Source: Gemmobacter aquarius | Lineage (GTDB): Bacteria; Pseudomonadota; Alphaproteobacteria; Rhodobacterales; Rhodobacteraceae | Reading direction: 5' to 3' | NCBI RefSeq assembly: GCF_003060865.1 | Contig: NZ_CP028918.1 | Location: 1,414,001 to 1,478,000, forward strand | DNA length: 64,000 nucleotides | Shown here: positions 9,160-18,258 of the stretch, one piece after another | Layout of the letters: every line of letters starts with the position of its first letter | Numbering within the stretch: the first letter of the stretch is position 1 | Notes under the pieces: model-generated | Told to the model about the DNA's origin: nothing | The model's database searches: none | What the model saw: only the letters and a program-made list of their open reading frames with translations | Program-made: the position numbers and the translations under genes

Positions 9160-10670
9160 GCGGCCTCGGCTATGCCCGCAGCGGCGCGGACCAATCTTTC
9201 GGGGGTCATCTCGGGGCCTTTCAACTCGGCGGCGATGCGGCCTTCGCGCATGACGATCACGCGGTCCGACATGCCGAGGATTTCGGGGATTTCGCTGGAA
9301 ACCATGATCACGGCCAACCCTTCGGCGGCAAGCTCGGCCATGAATTCATGCACCGCCGCCTTCGATCCGATGTCGATGCCCTTGGTCGGTTCATCCAGAA
9401 TGATCACCCGCGGCTTGGTCGCCAGCCATTTCGCGATCACCACCTTTTGCTGGTTCCCGCCCGACAGCAGCCCCACATCCTGATCGAGGCTGGCGGCCCG
9501 CAGATCGAGCCTGCGCGTATAGTCACGCGCCAGCTTGAATTCCTGCGCCAGCCGCAGAAAACCGCTGCGTGACGTGCGCGACAGCGAGGGCAGGGTGATG
9601 TTCTGATAGATCGGCAAGCCTTTGACCGCGCCCTGCTTGCCCCTGTCTTCTGGGACATAGACGATCCCTTGGGCAATCGCCTCGGCGGTCGAGCGGATCA
9701 CGGCGATGCCGTCACCGATGCGGCAGGCCCCTTTGGAGGGTTTGGTGATGCCGAACAGCGCCTGCATCACCTCGGACCTGCCAGCCCCGACAAGGCCGTA
9801 AAAGCCAAGGATTTCGCCGCGATGCAGGGTAAAGCCGATGTCTTCGAATTCTGTCGGGTGGCTGTAGCCCGATACGGTCAGCACGGGTGCGCCGATGTTA
9901 TGGGCGCGGTGCGGGAAGATCTGGTCGACCGACCGGCCCACCATCATCTGCACCAACTGCCCTTCGGTCACATCCTCCATGCGCCCCGCGCCGATGAAAG
10001 CCCCGTCGCGGAACACGGTGTAGCGGTCGGCGATGCGGAAGATTTCATCGAACTTGTGGCTGATGAACAAGATCGCCTTGCCCTCGGCCTTCAGCCGTTC
10101 GACCAGTTCGTAAAGCTCGTGGATTTCCTTGTGGCTCAGCGCGGCGGTCGGTTCGTCCATGATGACCACGCGGGCATCGATGGACAGCGCACGCGCAATG
10201 GCGACAAGGTGTTTCGAGGCGATGCCCAACTCGCGCAGGGTCAGGCGCGGGTCGAGGTCGGCGCCGATGCGTGCCAGCAGGGCGCGGGCCTCGGCCTCCA
10301 TCTTGGCCCAGTCGATCAGGCCAAAGCGGTTGAGTGGCGCGTGGCCGATGAAGATGTTCTCGGCCACGGTCAATTCGTCGAACAGCACGGTTTCCTGATG
10401 GATCGCGGTCACGCCCAGACGCGCTGCGGCATCGGCGGTGGGAAAGCTGACGGGCGCGCCGTCGATCTCGATCCGCCCGCCGTCGGGCTGGTAGATGCCG
10501 GTCAGCACCTTGACGATGGTCGATTTGCCCGCGCCATTCTCGCCGATCAGCGCCGTTACTTGCCCCGCGTAAAGGTCAAGCTGCACCTCCGACAGTGCAC
10601 GCACGCCCGGAAAGCTTTTCGATATGCCGGAAAGGCGCAGCACGAGCTGCGGTGGGGTGGGGGCGGTCAT
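9156..10670 (-). CDS. rhaT: L-rhamnose ABC transporter ATP-binding protein
   Basis: 504 aa, tandem ABC domains as in RbsA/XylG. The N-terminal domain has an intact Walker A (GENGAGKST). The C-terminal domain has the degenerate Walker A-like GLVGAGRSE, plus the signature LSGGNQQKV and an ILDEPTKGID Walker B. It energises uptake through RhaPQ. The gap to rhaS (66 nt) holds a strong hairpin, a common way to keep the binding-protein transcript more abundant. This RhaT is the ABC ATPase, not the E. coli rhamnose/H+ symporter of the same name. Confidence 0.88.
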   Translation of the reverse strand: MTAPTPPQLVLRLSGISKSFPGVRALSEVQLDLYAGQVTALIGENGAGKSTIVKVLTGIYQPDGGRIEIDGAPVSFPTADAAARLGVTAIHQETVLFDELTVAENIFIGHAPLNRFGLIDWAKMEAEARALLARIGADLDPRLTLRELGIASKHLVAIARALSIDARVVIMDEPTAALSHKEIHELYELVERLKAEGKAILFISHKFDEIFRIADRYTVFRDGAFIGAGRMEDVTEGQLVQMMVGRSVDQIFPHRAHNIGAPVLTVSGYSHPTEFEDIGFTLHRGEILGFYGLVGAGRSEVMQALFGITKPSKGACRIGDGIAVIRSTAEAIAQGIVYVPEDRGKQGAVKGLPIYQNITLPSLSRTSRSGFLRLAQEFKLARDYTRRLDLRAASLDQDVGLLSGGNQQKVVIAKWLATKPRVIILDEPTKGIDIGSKAAVHEFMAELAAEGLAVIMVSSEIPEILGMSDRVIVMREGRIAAELKGPEMTPERLVRAAAGIAEAA

Positions 10671-10694
10671 GGGGAATTCCTGCGAAGAAAAGGG

Positions 10695-10727
10695 CTCCGG
10701 GCCGCGCGGGAGCGCAGCGGCCCGGAG
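10695..10727 (-). terminator. Intercistronic stem-loop after rhaS
   Basis: CTCCGGGCCGC and GCGGCCCGGAG form a perfect 11-bp stem with an 11-nt loop, with no T-run. It lies between rhaS and rhaT. Such hairpins usually protect the 3' end of the binding-protein mRNA or attenuate downstream transcription. Confidence 0.6.
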
Positions 10728-10736
10728 GGGTGCCGA

Positions 10737-11726
10737 TCAGAAGATCGACTTGAACTCTTCGATGTTCGACTTGTCGTAGGTGAAGGGGTCCGACATGGCC
10801 GCTTCGTTGTTGTCGTCAAGCGTTGCCGCACCCATCCGGCCCATCGGGATCGATGCGCCCGGTTCAGCCTTGGCACCGTTCGAGATGTTGTAGGCCAGCA
10901 TGGTCGCCGCATAGCCCAGATCGATCGGGTTCCAGATCGCGAAGGAGACCGTGGCACCGGATTCGACGGCACCGGCCATTTCCGACGGCAGGCCAAGGCC
11001 CGTCACGTTGATCGAACCGATCTTGCCGGCATCGGTCACGGCTTGGCTTGCGGCAAGGATGCCCACGGTCGTCGGCGCGATGATCGCTTTCAGGTTCGGG
11101 TAGGTCTGGATCAGGCCTTGGGCTTCACGGTAGGATTTGTCGGCAAGGTCATCGCCATAGACGGTGGCGACAAGGTTCACGCCCGGATAGTTCGGCAGCA
11201 CCTTGGTGGCCTCTTCGATCCAGATGTTCTGGTTGGTCGAGGTTGACGTCGCCGACAGGATCGCCACGTCACCGCCATCGGGCATGTGATCGGCGGCGAG
11301 CTTGATGATCGTATTGCCGATCAGCGCGGAAGATGACGGGTTCAGGTGCATCTGGCGGCCGTCCTTGGCCACGCCCGAATCCCACGAAATCACGGTGATG
11401 CCACGCTCCATCGCCTTTTTCAGCGCAGGCGCCACGGCGTCGGGGTCGTTGGCCGAAATGGCGATGGCGTCCACGCCTTGGGCGATGAGGCTGTTGATCA
11501 CCTCGATCTGGCCTTCGGCGGTGGTGTCGGTCGGGCCGGTGTAGATGATCTCTACATCGCCGAGTTCCTTGGCCGCTTCTTCCGCGCCCTTGTTGGCAGC
11601 CTCGAAGAAGCCGATGCCAAGCGCCTTGACCACCAGCGCGATGCGCTTGGTTTCGGCGTGGGCTCCGTTGGCGATCAGTGCGGTGGCGAGTGCCGCCGTC
11701 GTCAGTGCCTTGCGAAGTATGCTCAT
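10737..11726 (-). CDS. rhaS: Periplasmic L-rhamnose-binding protein
   Basis: 329 aa from the ATG preceded by AGGGAGGAA. A signal peptide of about 24 residues ends at GAHA|ET. The mature part is a periplasmic binding protein of the ribose/autoinducer-2 type (IALVVKALGIGFFEAANKGA; AISANDPDAV; VISWDSGV). It delivers rhamnose to RhaTPQ. It lies 43 nt after rhaR on the same strand, so both probably share the regulated promoter near 12.6 kb. The symbol follows rhizobial usage; it is unrelated to the E. coli AraC-type activator RhaS. Confidence 0.87.
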   Translation of the reverse strand: MSILRKALTTAALATALIANGAHAETKRIALVVKALGIGFFEAANKGAEEAAKELGDVEIIYTGPTDTTAEGQIEVINSLIAQGVDAIAISANDPDAVAPALKKAMERGITVISWDSGVAKDGRQMHLNPSSSALIGNTIIKLAADHMPDGGDVAILSATSTSTNQNIWIEEATKVLPNYPGVNLVATVYGDDLADKSYREAQGLIQTYPNLKAIIAPTTVGILAASQAVTDAGKIGSINVTGLGLPSEMAGAVESGATVSFAIWNPIDLGYAATMLAYNISNGAKAEPGASIPMGRMGAATLDDNNEAAMSDPFTYDKSNIEEFKSIF

Positions 11727-11769
11727 GTGTTCCTCCCTGAGCGTTTCAGTCTTTTTTGCGGTCGCGCCC

Positions 11770-12579
11770 TTATGCCTCCTGCGCGGCCATATTCCTGTCC
11801 GAGGCGCCAACCTGCGCCACGATCAGCCGTACATCCGCCGCTTCGAGCATGCTCGCGTCACGGTCGGAAATTCCTTCGTCGGTGATGACGGTGTGGATGC
11901 GTGCCAGCGGGCACAAAAGCATGCTCGACCGCTTGGCGAATTTCGTGCTGTCGGCCAGCACGACCAGCTCGTCCGCCTGACCGATCAGCTTTTGCTCGGC
12001 CTGTATCAGCAGGGGGTCGCCCTCCATCAGGCCCAGGGGGCCAAGGCCGCGACATCCCATGAACATGCGCCGCGCCCAGAAATGCGACGAGCCGTCATTG
12101 TCGAAGGGCGACAGGATGATGTTCTGTTCGCGGTAGATCGCGCCTGCGGGCAGCAGGACGGTGTTCTTGGAATGCTTGAGCAGATGTTCCGCAATGGGAA
12201 AGCTGTTGGTGAACACCTGCAAGCGCTTGGCCGTCAGCGGGTGCACCATCTGGAATGTGGTCGTTCCGCCGTTGATGATGATGGGCGAGCCATCGTCGCA
12301 CAGGTCGACCGCCGCGCGGGCGATGGCGCGCTTTTCCGCGCTGCGGATGCCTTCGTCCATGCTGAAGGGGCGGGCGTTGATGCCGACGAAATTCGGCGGC
12401 GCTATGGATTCGGCCCCGCCCCGCACGCGGCGCAGTTTCTTCTGGACATGCATCGTCGCGATATCGCGCCGCACCGTGGCTTCGGACGCGCCAGTCAGCG
12501 TGACCAGATCGGCCACGGTCGCCACGGGGCGTTCCTGCACGGCGGACAGGATGATTCTGTGCCTTTCGCTTTCGTGCAT
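11770..12579 (-). CDS. rhaR: DeoR-family transcriptional regulator of rhamnose genes
   Basis: 269 aa. The ATG at 12579 is chosen because AAGGAGG lies 5 nt upstream; a longer upstream reading would remove the operators. The N-terminal HTH_DeoR (ERHRIILSAVQERP; TLTGASEATVRRDIATM) is followed by a DeoR C-terminal sensor domain with the GGTTTFQMV phosphosugar-loop motif. It heads the rhamnose transport operon and faces rhaD. It probably represses both sides through the repeated hexamers at 12615-12691 and responds to a rhamnose-derived phosphate. Confidence 0.85.
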   Translation of the reverse strand: MHESERHRIILSAVQERPVATVADLVTLTGASEATVRRDIATMHVQKKLRRVRGGAESIAPPNFVGINARPFSMDEGIRSAEKRAIARAAVDLCDDGSPIIINGGTTTFQMVHPLTAKRLQVFTNSFPIAEHLLKHSKNTVLLPAGAIYREQNIILSPFDNDGSSHFWARRMFMGCRGLGPLGLMEGDPLLIQAEQKLIGQADELVVLADSTKFAKRSSMLLCPLARIHTVITDEGISDRDASMLEAADVRLIVAQVGASDRNMAAQEA

Positions 12580-12614
12580 TGTGTCCTCCTTGGCTGTCAC
12601 GCTGCCGTCTATTC

Positions 12615-12691
12615 CAATCACTGTCAATCATTTTCAGTCACAGCAATCATTTTGCAGCTGCAGCATGATTGAATATGATCGTTTTTGATTG
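12615..12691. promoter_or_regulatory. Array of phased CAATCA/TGATTG operator boxes (probable RhaR sites)
   Basis: CAATCA-type hexamers start at 12615, 12625, 12635 (CAGTCA) and 12644. Inverted TGATTG-type hexamers start at 12666, 12676 (TGATCG) and 12686. Spacing is 9-10 bp, one helical turn. The centre, CAATCAT (12644-12650) and ATGATTG (12665-12671), is a perfect inverted repeat around a GCAGCTGC core. The array lies in the divergent rhaR/rhaD promoter region, which fits a DeoR-type repressor. Confidence 0.7.
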
Positions 12692-12760
12692 ACAACGCGC
12701 AGCTGTGGTCACAAACCTTGACCAAAGCGCGGGGCATTGCCGCGCCCAAGGAGGATGCCA

Positions 12761-14863
12761 ATGACCACTGCCGTCGCCGCCAACCGGCTGATGAACCTAT
12801 GGGATGACGCCCGTGCCGCAGGGATGACCGAGCCTGAAAAGCTGCTCTACCGGTCCAATCTGCTCGGGTCCGACAAGCGGATCACCAATTACGGCGGCGG
12901 CAATACATCGGCCAAGGTGATGGAAACCGACCCGCTGACCGGCCAGCCGGTCGAGGTCTTGTGGGTCAAGGGGTCGGGCGGCGATGTCGGGTCCATTAAG
13001 ATGGACGGTTTCGCCACGCTTTACATGGAAAAGCTGCGGGCGCTGAAGGGCATCTATCGCGGGGTCGCGATGGAGGATGACATGGTGGGCCTGCTGCCGC
13101 ATTGCACGTTCAACCTGAATGCACGGGCGGCGAGTATCGACACGCCGCTGCACGCCTATGTTCCGAAACAGCACGTCGACCACATGCACCCCGATGCGAT
13201 CATCGCGATTGCCGCGTCAAGGAACAGCCGCGACCTGACGCAGGCCATTTTCGGCGATGATATCGGCTGGCTGCCGTGGAAGCGCCCCGGTTTCGAGCTT
13301 GGGTTGTGGCTGGAAAAGTTCTGTCTGGATAATCCCGATGCCAAGGGCGTGGTGCTCGAATCGCATGGCTTGTTCACTTGGGATGACGATGCGAAAGCCT
13401 GCTACGCGCTGACGCTGGAAATCATTCAAAAGGCGATGGACTGGTTCGCCGTGGAAACCGCTGGCAAGACCATTTTCGGCGGCGCTGCCGCGCAATCGCT
13501 GCAAGCGGATGCCCGACGCGCGGTTGCCGCCCGCCTGATGCCCGCGATCCGTGGCATGGTCAGCGCCGACCACCGCATGGTCGGCCATTTCGACGACCAA
13601 CCCGCCGTGCTGGAATTCGTCAACTCGGCCAAGCTTAAACCGCTGGCGGCCCTTGGCACGTCTTGCCCCGACCATTTCCTGCGGACCAAGATTTGCCCGC
13701 TGGTCGTGGGCTTCGATCCGGCGAAACCGGATGTGGACGCCACGCTTGCGGCACTGGCAGGGCAGGTGGCCGAATACCGCCAAGGCTATGCCGCCTATTA
13801 CGAACGGTGCAAACACCCCGACAGCCCGCCGCTGCGCGACCCGAACGCGGTGGTCTATCTGGTGCCCGGTGTGGGGATGCTGACATTCGCCAAGGACAAG
13901 GCCACGGCGCGGATTTCGGGCGAGTTCTACGTCAACGCGATCAACGTGATGCGCGGCGCGGATACGGTTTCCGAATATTGCGGGCTGCCCGAACAGGAAG
14001 CCTTCGATATCGAATACTGGCTGCTGGAAGAAGCAAAGCTGTCGCGGATGCCCAAGCCCAAATCGCTGGCGGGCCGCGTGGCATTCGTCACGGGGGGCGC
14101 GGGCGGGATCGGGTCGGCCTGCGCGGAACGCTACCTGCGCGAGGGCGCTTGCGTCATGCTGGCCGATATCGACGAGGCGGCGCTGAAAGCCACGGCCGAA
14201 AACCTGTCGAGCCGCCACGGGCGCGACGTGGTGCGGACGGTGGTGATGAACGTGACCGACGAGGCGGCGGTGCTGGCGGCCTATGCCCATACGGCGGTGG
14301 AATTCGGGGGCTTGGACATTCTGGTGTCGAACGCCGGTATCGCCTCGTCCGCGCCGATCGAGGAAACCTCGCTGGCGCTGTGGAACAAGAACATGGATAT
14401 CCTTTCGACGGGATATTTCCTTGTCAGCCGCGAGGCGTTCAAGACGTTCCGCGCGCAAGGTATCGGCGGGGCGGTGGTGTTTGTGGCGTCAAAGAACGGC
14501 CTTGCCGCCAGCCCGAACGCATCGGCCTATTGCACGGCCAAGGCCGCCGAAATCCATCTGGCGCGCTGCCTTGCGCTGGAAGGGGCCGAAGCGGGCATCC
14601 GCGTGAACGTGGTCAACCCCGATGCGGTCCTGAAAGGGTCGAAGATCTGGTCGGGCGAATGGCTTGACCAGCGGGCCAGCACCTACAAGACCGACAAGGA
14701 CGGGCTGGAAGAGATGTATCGCCAGCGGTCGATGCTGAAGCGGTCTGTCCTGCCCGAAGACATTGCGGAAGCGGCCTATTTCCTCGCCTCGGACCTGTCG
14801 GCCAAATCTACGGGCAATATCCTGAACGTGGACGCGGGCAACGTCCAAGCCTTCACACGGTGA
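12761..14863 (+). CDS. rhaD: Bifunctional rhamnulose-1-phosphate aldolase / short-chain dehydrogenase
   Basis: 700 aa from the ATG with AAGGAGG 5 nt upstream. Residues about 1-420 are a class II aldolase/adducin domain (VDHMHPDAIIA metal-binding His pair). Residues about 435-700 are a complete SDR domain with the nucleotide motif TGGAGGIGSA and the catalytic YCTAK. This fused enzyme cleaves rhamnulose-1-phosphate to dihydroxyacetone phosphate and L-lactaldehyde; the SDR half probably oxidises or reduces lactaldehyde. It is the first gene of the rhaDI operon divergent from rhaR. Confidence 0.9.
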   Translation: MTTAVAANRLMNLWDDARAAGMTEPEKLLYRSNLLGSDKRITNYGGGNTSAKVMETDPLTGQPVEVLWVKGSGGDVGSIKMDGFATLYMEKLRALKGIYRGVAMEDDMVGLLPHCTFNLNARAASIDTPLHAYVPKQHVDHMHPDAIIAIAASRNSRDLTQAIFGDDIGWLPWKRPGFELGLWLEKFCLDNPDAKGVVLESHGLFTWDDDAKACYALTLEIIQKAMDWFAVETAGKTIFGGAAAQSLQADARRAVAARLMPAIRGMVSADHRMVGHFDDQPAVLEFVNSAKLKPLAALGTSCPDHFLRTKICPLVVGFDPAKPDVDATLAALAGQVAEYRQGYAAYYERCKHPDSPPLRDPNAVVYLVPGVGMLTFAKDKATARISGEFYVNAINVMRGADTVSEYCGLPEQEAFDIEYWLLEEAKLSRMPKPKSLAGRVAFVTGGAGGIGSACAERYLREGACVMLADIDEAALKATAENLSSRHGRDVVRTVVMNVTDEAAVLAAYAHTAVEFGGLDILVSNAGIASSAPIEETSLALWNKNMDILSTGYFLVSREAFKTFRAQGIGGAVVFVASKNGLAASPNASAYCTAKAAEIHLARCLALEGAEAGIRVNVVNPDAVLKGSKIWSGEWLDQRASTYKTDKDGLEEMYRQRSMLKRSVLPEDIAEAAYFLASDLSAKSTGNILNVDAGNVQAFTR

Positions 14864-14869
14864 CATGAC

Positions 14870-16144
14870 ATGATCGACGCGAACATCATCGAAGCTGAAA
14901 ACGCAATCTGTATCAATGCCTTGCAATCCGATTATGATGCATTGGGTGAGCAGTTGTCCCGCCGTGGCATCGACATCTCGGCCATCAAGGCCAAGGTCGC
15001 AGGCTACGGTGTGGCGGTGCCAAGCTGGGGCGTCGGCACCGGCGGCACCCGCTTTGCCCGCTTTCCGGGGGAAGGCGAGCCGCGCCATATCTTCGACAAG
15101 CTGGAAGACTGCGGCGTGATCCAGAGCCTGACGCGGGCCACCCCTGCGGTGTCGTTGCATATCCCGTGGGACAAGGCCCCCGCTGCCGACCTGCTGGGCA
15201 AGGCGACCGAGTTGGGACTGCGTTTTGATGCGATGAATTCGAACACCTTTCAGGACCAGCCGGGGCAGACGCACAGCTACAAGTTCGGCTCGCTGTCGCA
15301 CGCCGACCGCGCCACGCGCCAGCAGGCGGTGGACCACAACATCGAGTGTATCGAGATCGGGCGCGCGCTGGGGTCAAAGGCGCTGACGGTCTGGATCGGG
15401 GATGGGTCGAACTTTCCGGGCCAGACCGATTTCACGCGGCAGTTCGAACGCTACCTCGATGCGATGAAGGCGGTTTACGCCGCCCTTCCCGACGATTGGC
15501 GCGTGTTTTCGGAACACAAGATGTTCGAGCCCGCCTTTTATTCGACGGTGGTGCAGGATTGGGGCACCAACTATCTGATCGCCAAGGAATTGGGCGACAA
15601 GGCGATGTGTCTGGTCGACCTTGGCCACCACGCGCCCAACGTCAATATCGAGATGATCGTGGCCCGCCTGATCCAGTTCGGCAAGCTGGGGGGATTCCAT
15701 TTCAACGATTCCAAATACGGCGACGACGATCTGGATACCGGCAGCATCGATCCCTACCGCCTGTTTCTGGTCTTCAACGAACTGGTCGGGGCCGAGGGCA
15801 AGGCAGGCTTTGCCCCCGCCCATATGCTTGATCAAAGCCACAACGTCACCGATCCCATCGAAAGCCTGATGGTTTCGGCGATGGAGGTGCAGCGTGCCTA
15901 TGCTGCGGCGCTGCTGGTCGACCGTGGGGCGCTAGCGGGGTATCAGGACGCGAACGATGCGCTGATGGCGACAACGACGCTGAAGCACGGCTTCCGCACC
16001 GATGTGGAACCGATCCTTGCCATGGCGCGGCTGGAAGCGGGCGGCGCGATAGACCCTGTCGCCACCTACCGCGCCAGCGGCTACCGCGCCCGCGTGGCGG
16101 CGGTGCGCCCCAAGGTCACGGGCGGCGGCGGCGGGATCGTCTGA
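14870..16144 (+). CDS. rhaI: L-rhamnose catabolism isomerase (xylose-isomerase-like TIM barrel)
   Basis: 424 aa, starting 6 nt after rhaD. The sequence shows the TIM-barrel metal-ligand region (FSEHKMFEPAFYS; VDLGHHAPNVNIEM; GFHFNDSKYGDDDLDTGS) of the RhaI family, which differs from E. coli RhaA. It isomerises L-rhamnose to L-rhamnulose, the first step of this pathway. Two GC-rich hairpins follow the stop. Confidence 0.88.
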   Translation: MIDANIIEAENAICINALQSDYDALGEQLSRRGIDISAIKAKVAGYGVAVPSWGVGTGGTRFARFPGEGEPRHIFDKLEDCGVIQSLTRATPAVSLHIPWDKAPAADLLGKATELGLRFDAMNSNTFQDQPGQTHSYKFGSLSHADRATRQQAVDHNIECIEIGRALGSKALTVWIGDGSNFPGQTDFTRQFERYLDAMKAVYAALPDDWRVFSEHKMFEPAFYSTVVQDWGTNYLIAKELGDKAMCLVDLGHHAPNVNIEMIVARLIQFGKLGGFHFNDSKYGDDDLDTGSIDPYRLFLVFNELVGAEGKAGFAPAHMLDQSHNVTDPIESLMVSAMEVQRAYAAALLVDRGALAGYQDANDALMATTTLKHGFRTDVEPILAMARLEAGGAIDPVATYRASGYRARVAAVRPKVTGGGGGIV

Positions 16145-16155
16145 CTCCGCCAAGG

Positions 16156-16194
16156 CGGGGGGCAATCTGCCCCCCGACGCGCGCCAAGGCGCGC
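16156..16194 (+). terminator. Double GC-rich hairpin after rhaI
   Basis: CGGGGGGCA-ATC-TGCCCCCCG (16156-16176) is a perfect 9-bp stem. GCGCGCC-AA-GGCGCGC (16179-16194) follows directly, then a run of C. There is no clear U-tract, so termination strength is uncertain. Confidence 0.5.
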
Positions 16195-16296
16195 CCCCCC
16201 CTTCGTATTTCCGCCACGACGAACGCGTTTAAGGGCATGCCGCTACAACTGGCACGAAGTTTGCCGTTTCCCTTGGCAAGGACAAAGGGGCGCGGC

Positions 16297-17061
16297 ATGG
16301 ATACGGCAACCACGATTGGCTTTTTCGGCGGAATTCTCGCCGTGGTGGGCACGATGCTTTCGGGCGGGCACATCATGCCCTTCGTGTCGATGCACGGCTT
16401 TACCATCGTATTCGTCGGCGGCTTCTTCGCTGTGATGTATACGGCGCCGATGGAAGTGTTCCTCGGCTCGTTCAAGGCGATGGCCACGGCGTTCAAGAAA
16501 CACAACACCGATATTGGTGCCCTTGCTGTCACTATGTCGGAACTTGCGACCATTGCCCGAAAGGACGGGCTGATGGCGCTGGAAGGCAAGGAGATGCCGC
16601 ACAAATTCCTCGAACGCGGCATGCAGATGCTGATCGACGGGGCCGACGAGCAGAAACTTTCCAAGCAACTGGCCAACGAGATTGCCGCGATGAAGGTCCG
16701 CCATTCCGCCAAGCAGGATGTGTGCAAGGCTTGGGTCGAGCTTGGCCCCGCTTACGGCATGATCGGCACGCTGATCGGTCTGGTCGAGATGATGGGCAAC
16801 ATGTCCGACCCCACGACCGTGGGCAAGGGCATGGCGACCGCGCTGGTCGGCACGATGTACGGCGCAATCGCCGCAAACGTCTTTTTCGGCCCGATGGCCA
16901 CCAAGTTGAAGAACAACACAACGCGCGAAGTCGCCTATTGCGAGGCCGCCATCGAAGGTCTGCGGGGCATCGCCCGCGCCGAGGCGCCGCGCGTCATCCT
17001 CGACGGTCTGGCCGCGCGCCTGCCGCCCGCCGAGCGCGCCAAGCTGGCGGCGGCCGCGTAA
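16297..17061 (+). CDS. MotA/PomA-type stator protein
   Basis: 254 aa with four likely membrane helices: two near the N-terminus (GFFGGILAVVGTMLSGG and FTIVFVGGFFAVMYT) and two near residues 150-195 (GPAYGMIGTLIGLVEMM; ALVGTMYGAIAANVFFGP). Helices 3-4 carry the Pro and small-residue motifs of MotA/TolQ-like ion channels. The ATG at 16297 is preferred over an upstream start because the protein then begins at the first helix. It overlaps the MotB-like gene by 1 nt. No flagellar genes are nearby, so the motor or process it serves is not shown. Confidence 0.8.
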   Translation: MDTATTIGFFGGILAVVGTMLSGGHIMPFVSMHGFTIVFVGGFFAVMYTAPMEVFLGSFKAMATAFKKHNTDIGALAVTMSELATIARKDGLMALEGKEMPHKFLERGMQMLIDGADEQKLSKQLANEIAAMKVRHSAKQDVCKAWVELGPAYGMIGTLIGLVEMMGNMSDPTTVGKGMATALVGTMYGAIAANVFFGPMATKLKNNTTREVAYCEAAIEGLRGIARAEAPRVILDGLAARLPPAERAKLAAAA

Positions 17062-18254
17062 TGGCCAAGGCTCCTGCAAAGGCGGCGCATGGCCATGCGG
17101 CGCATGGCCACGACGACGACCACGGCCACGGCGGCGGCGGCGACCATGACGATCACGGCGGCGGGGGCCATTGCCCTCCGCCCTGGATCATCACATTTGC
17201 CGATATGGCCGTCTTGCTGATGGCGTTTTTCGTCATCATGCTGATGACGGCGACTACGGACACACCGAAGTTCAACGCCTTCGCATCGGTGATGCGCCAG
17301 ACCTTTGGCCGCGTGCCGCTTGACCCAAATGACGCCGACAAGGGTGGCACCTCGATCATCGATTTGCATTTCGGCCCGCAATCGGGTGAACAGACCAATG
17401 ATCCACCCGCCACCACGCCGCAATCGGGCGACCCGAGCATTCCCGACAGCGGCAAGGCCGAGGGCACCGGCAATCCGGGCGGTGCGTCGGGTGAGGGCGC
17501 GGTCGATGCGGCGGCCAAGGCTTTGGCGCAGGCGATGCAGGATGCGGTCGCAAAGGGTGCGCTGACGGTGGAAAGCGATGCCGGATCGGTCACGGTGCGC
17601 CTGCCTGCGGGGGCGAGCAAAGAGGATGCCGCAAAGATCGCGCAGGCTCTGGCCGACGGCGCTGCTGCGGCAGGTGCGGCAGCAGGTGCCCCCGCCGAGG
17701 GCGCCGAAACCGGCGCGCCCGCCACGGGCGACCAGTCGGGCGGCGTGGCAGTCGGTGATGCAAGCGGCGGCGCACCGGCCAACGGTGCGGGCGTGGGCAT
17801 GATCCGCGCGAAGATGGCGGCGGTCAAGCTGGGCATGGCGCTCGAAGAACAGATGGCCGACGGCGATGTGCAGGTCGAACAGCGCGACGGCGCGGTCGTG
17901 GTCACGGTTGGCGCAGGGGGGGCGTTCACGTCGGGTTCGGCGGATATGACCTCCGAGGCGCAGGCGATCATCGCCAAACTTGAAGAGATGTCGGTCAAGG
18001 CCAAGCGGATCGTGGTCACCGGACATACCGACAACGTGCCGCTGTCGGGGTCGACCTACCGCGACAACTGGGATCTCGCCTCGGCCCGTGCGGCCAGCGT
18101 GGTGCGCGAGATCATCGAAAGCGGCGTTGTGCCCGATGCCGAGGTGGTGGCCGTCAGCAAGGGCGACACCGCCCCCGTCGCCGACAACGCGACCGAGGAA
18201 GGCCGCCAGAAGAACCGGCGGATCGAGATCGAGATCGAATTCGACGAGGAGTGA
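17061..18254 (+). CDS. MotB-type OmpA-domain stator protein with His-rich N-terminus
   Basis: 397 aa. Residues about 8-35 are very rich in His, Gly and Asp. One membrane helix follows, with the proton-carrying Asp in PPPWIITFADMAVLLMAFF. A long low-complexity Ala/Gly/Pro periplasmic linker leads to a C-terminal OmpA-like peptidoglycan-binding domain (VVTGHTDNVPLSG; NWDLASARA; NRRIEIEIEF). With its partner it would form a peptidoglycan-anchored ion-driven stator. The cytoplasmic His cluster is not a normal MotB feature and could bind metal. Confidence 0.8.
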   Translation: MAKAPAKAAHGHAAHGHDDDHGHGGGGDHDDHGGGGHCPPPWIITFADMAVLLMAFFVIMLMTATTDTPKFNAFASVMRQTFGRVPLDPNDADKGGTSIIDLHFGPQSGEQTNDPPATTPQSGDPSIPDSGKAEGTGNPGGASGEGAVDAAAKALAQAMQDAVAKGALTVESDAGSVTVRLPAGASKEDAAKIAQALADGAAAAGAAAGAPAEGAETGAPATGDQSGGVAVGDASGGAPANGAGVGMIRAKMAAVKLGMALEEQMADGDVQVEQRDGAVVVTVGAGGAFTSGSADMTSEAQAIIAKLEEMSVKAKRIVVTGHTDNVPLSGSTYRDNWDLASARAASVVREIIESGVVPDAEVVAVSKGDTAPVADNATEEGRQKNRRIEIEIEFDEE

Positions 18255-18258
18255 GACA

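Noticed and set aside
10695-10727. True transcription terminator within the rha operon
   Set aside because: No U-tract, and the transporter genes continue; more likely an mRNA-stabilising hairpin.
16190-16205. Run of eight C as a phase-variable tract
   Set aside because: It lies between genes after a double hairpin and does not sit in a coding or clear promoter position.
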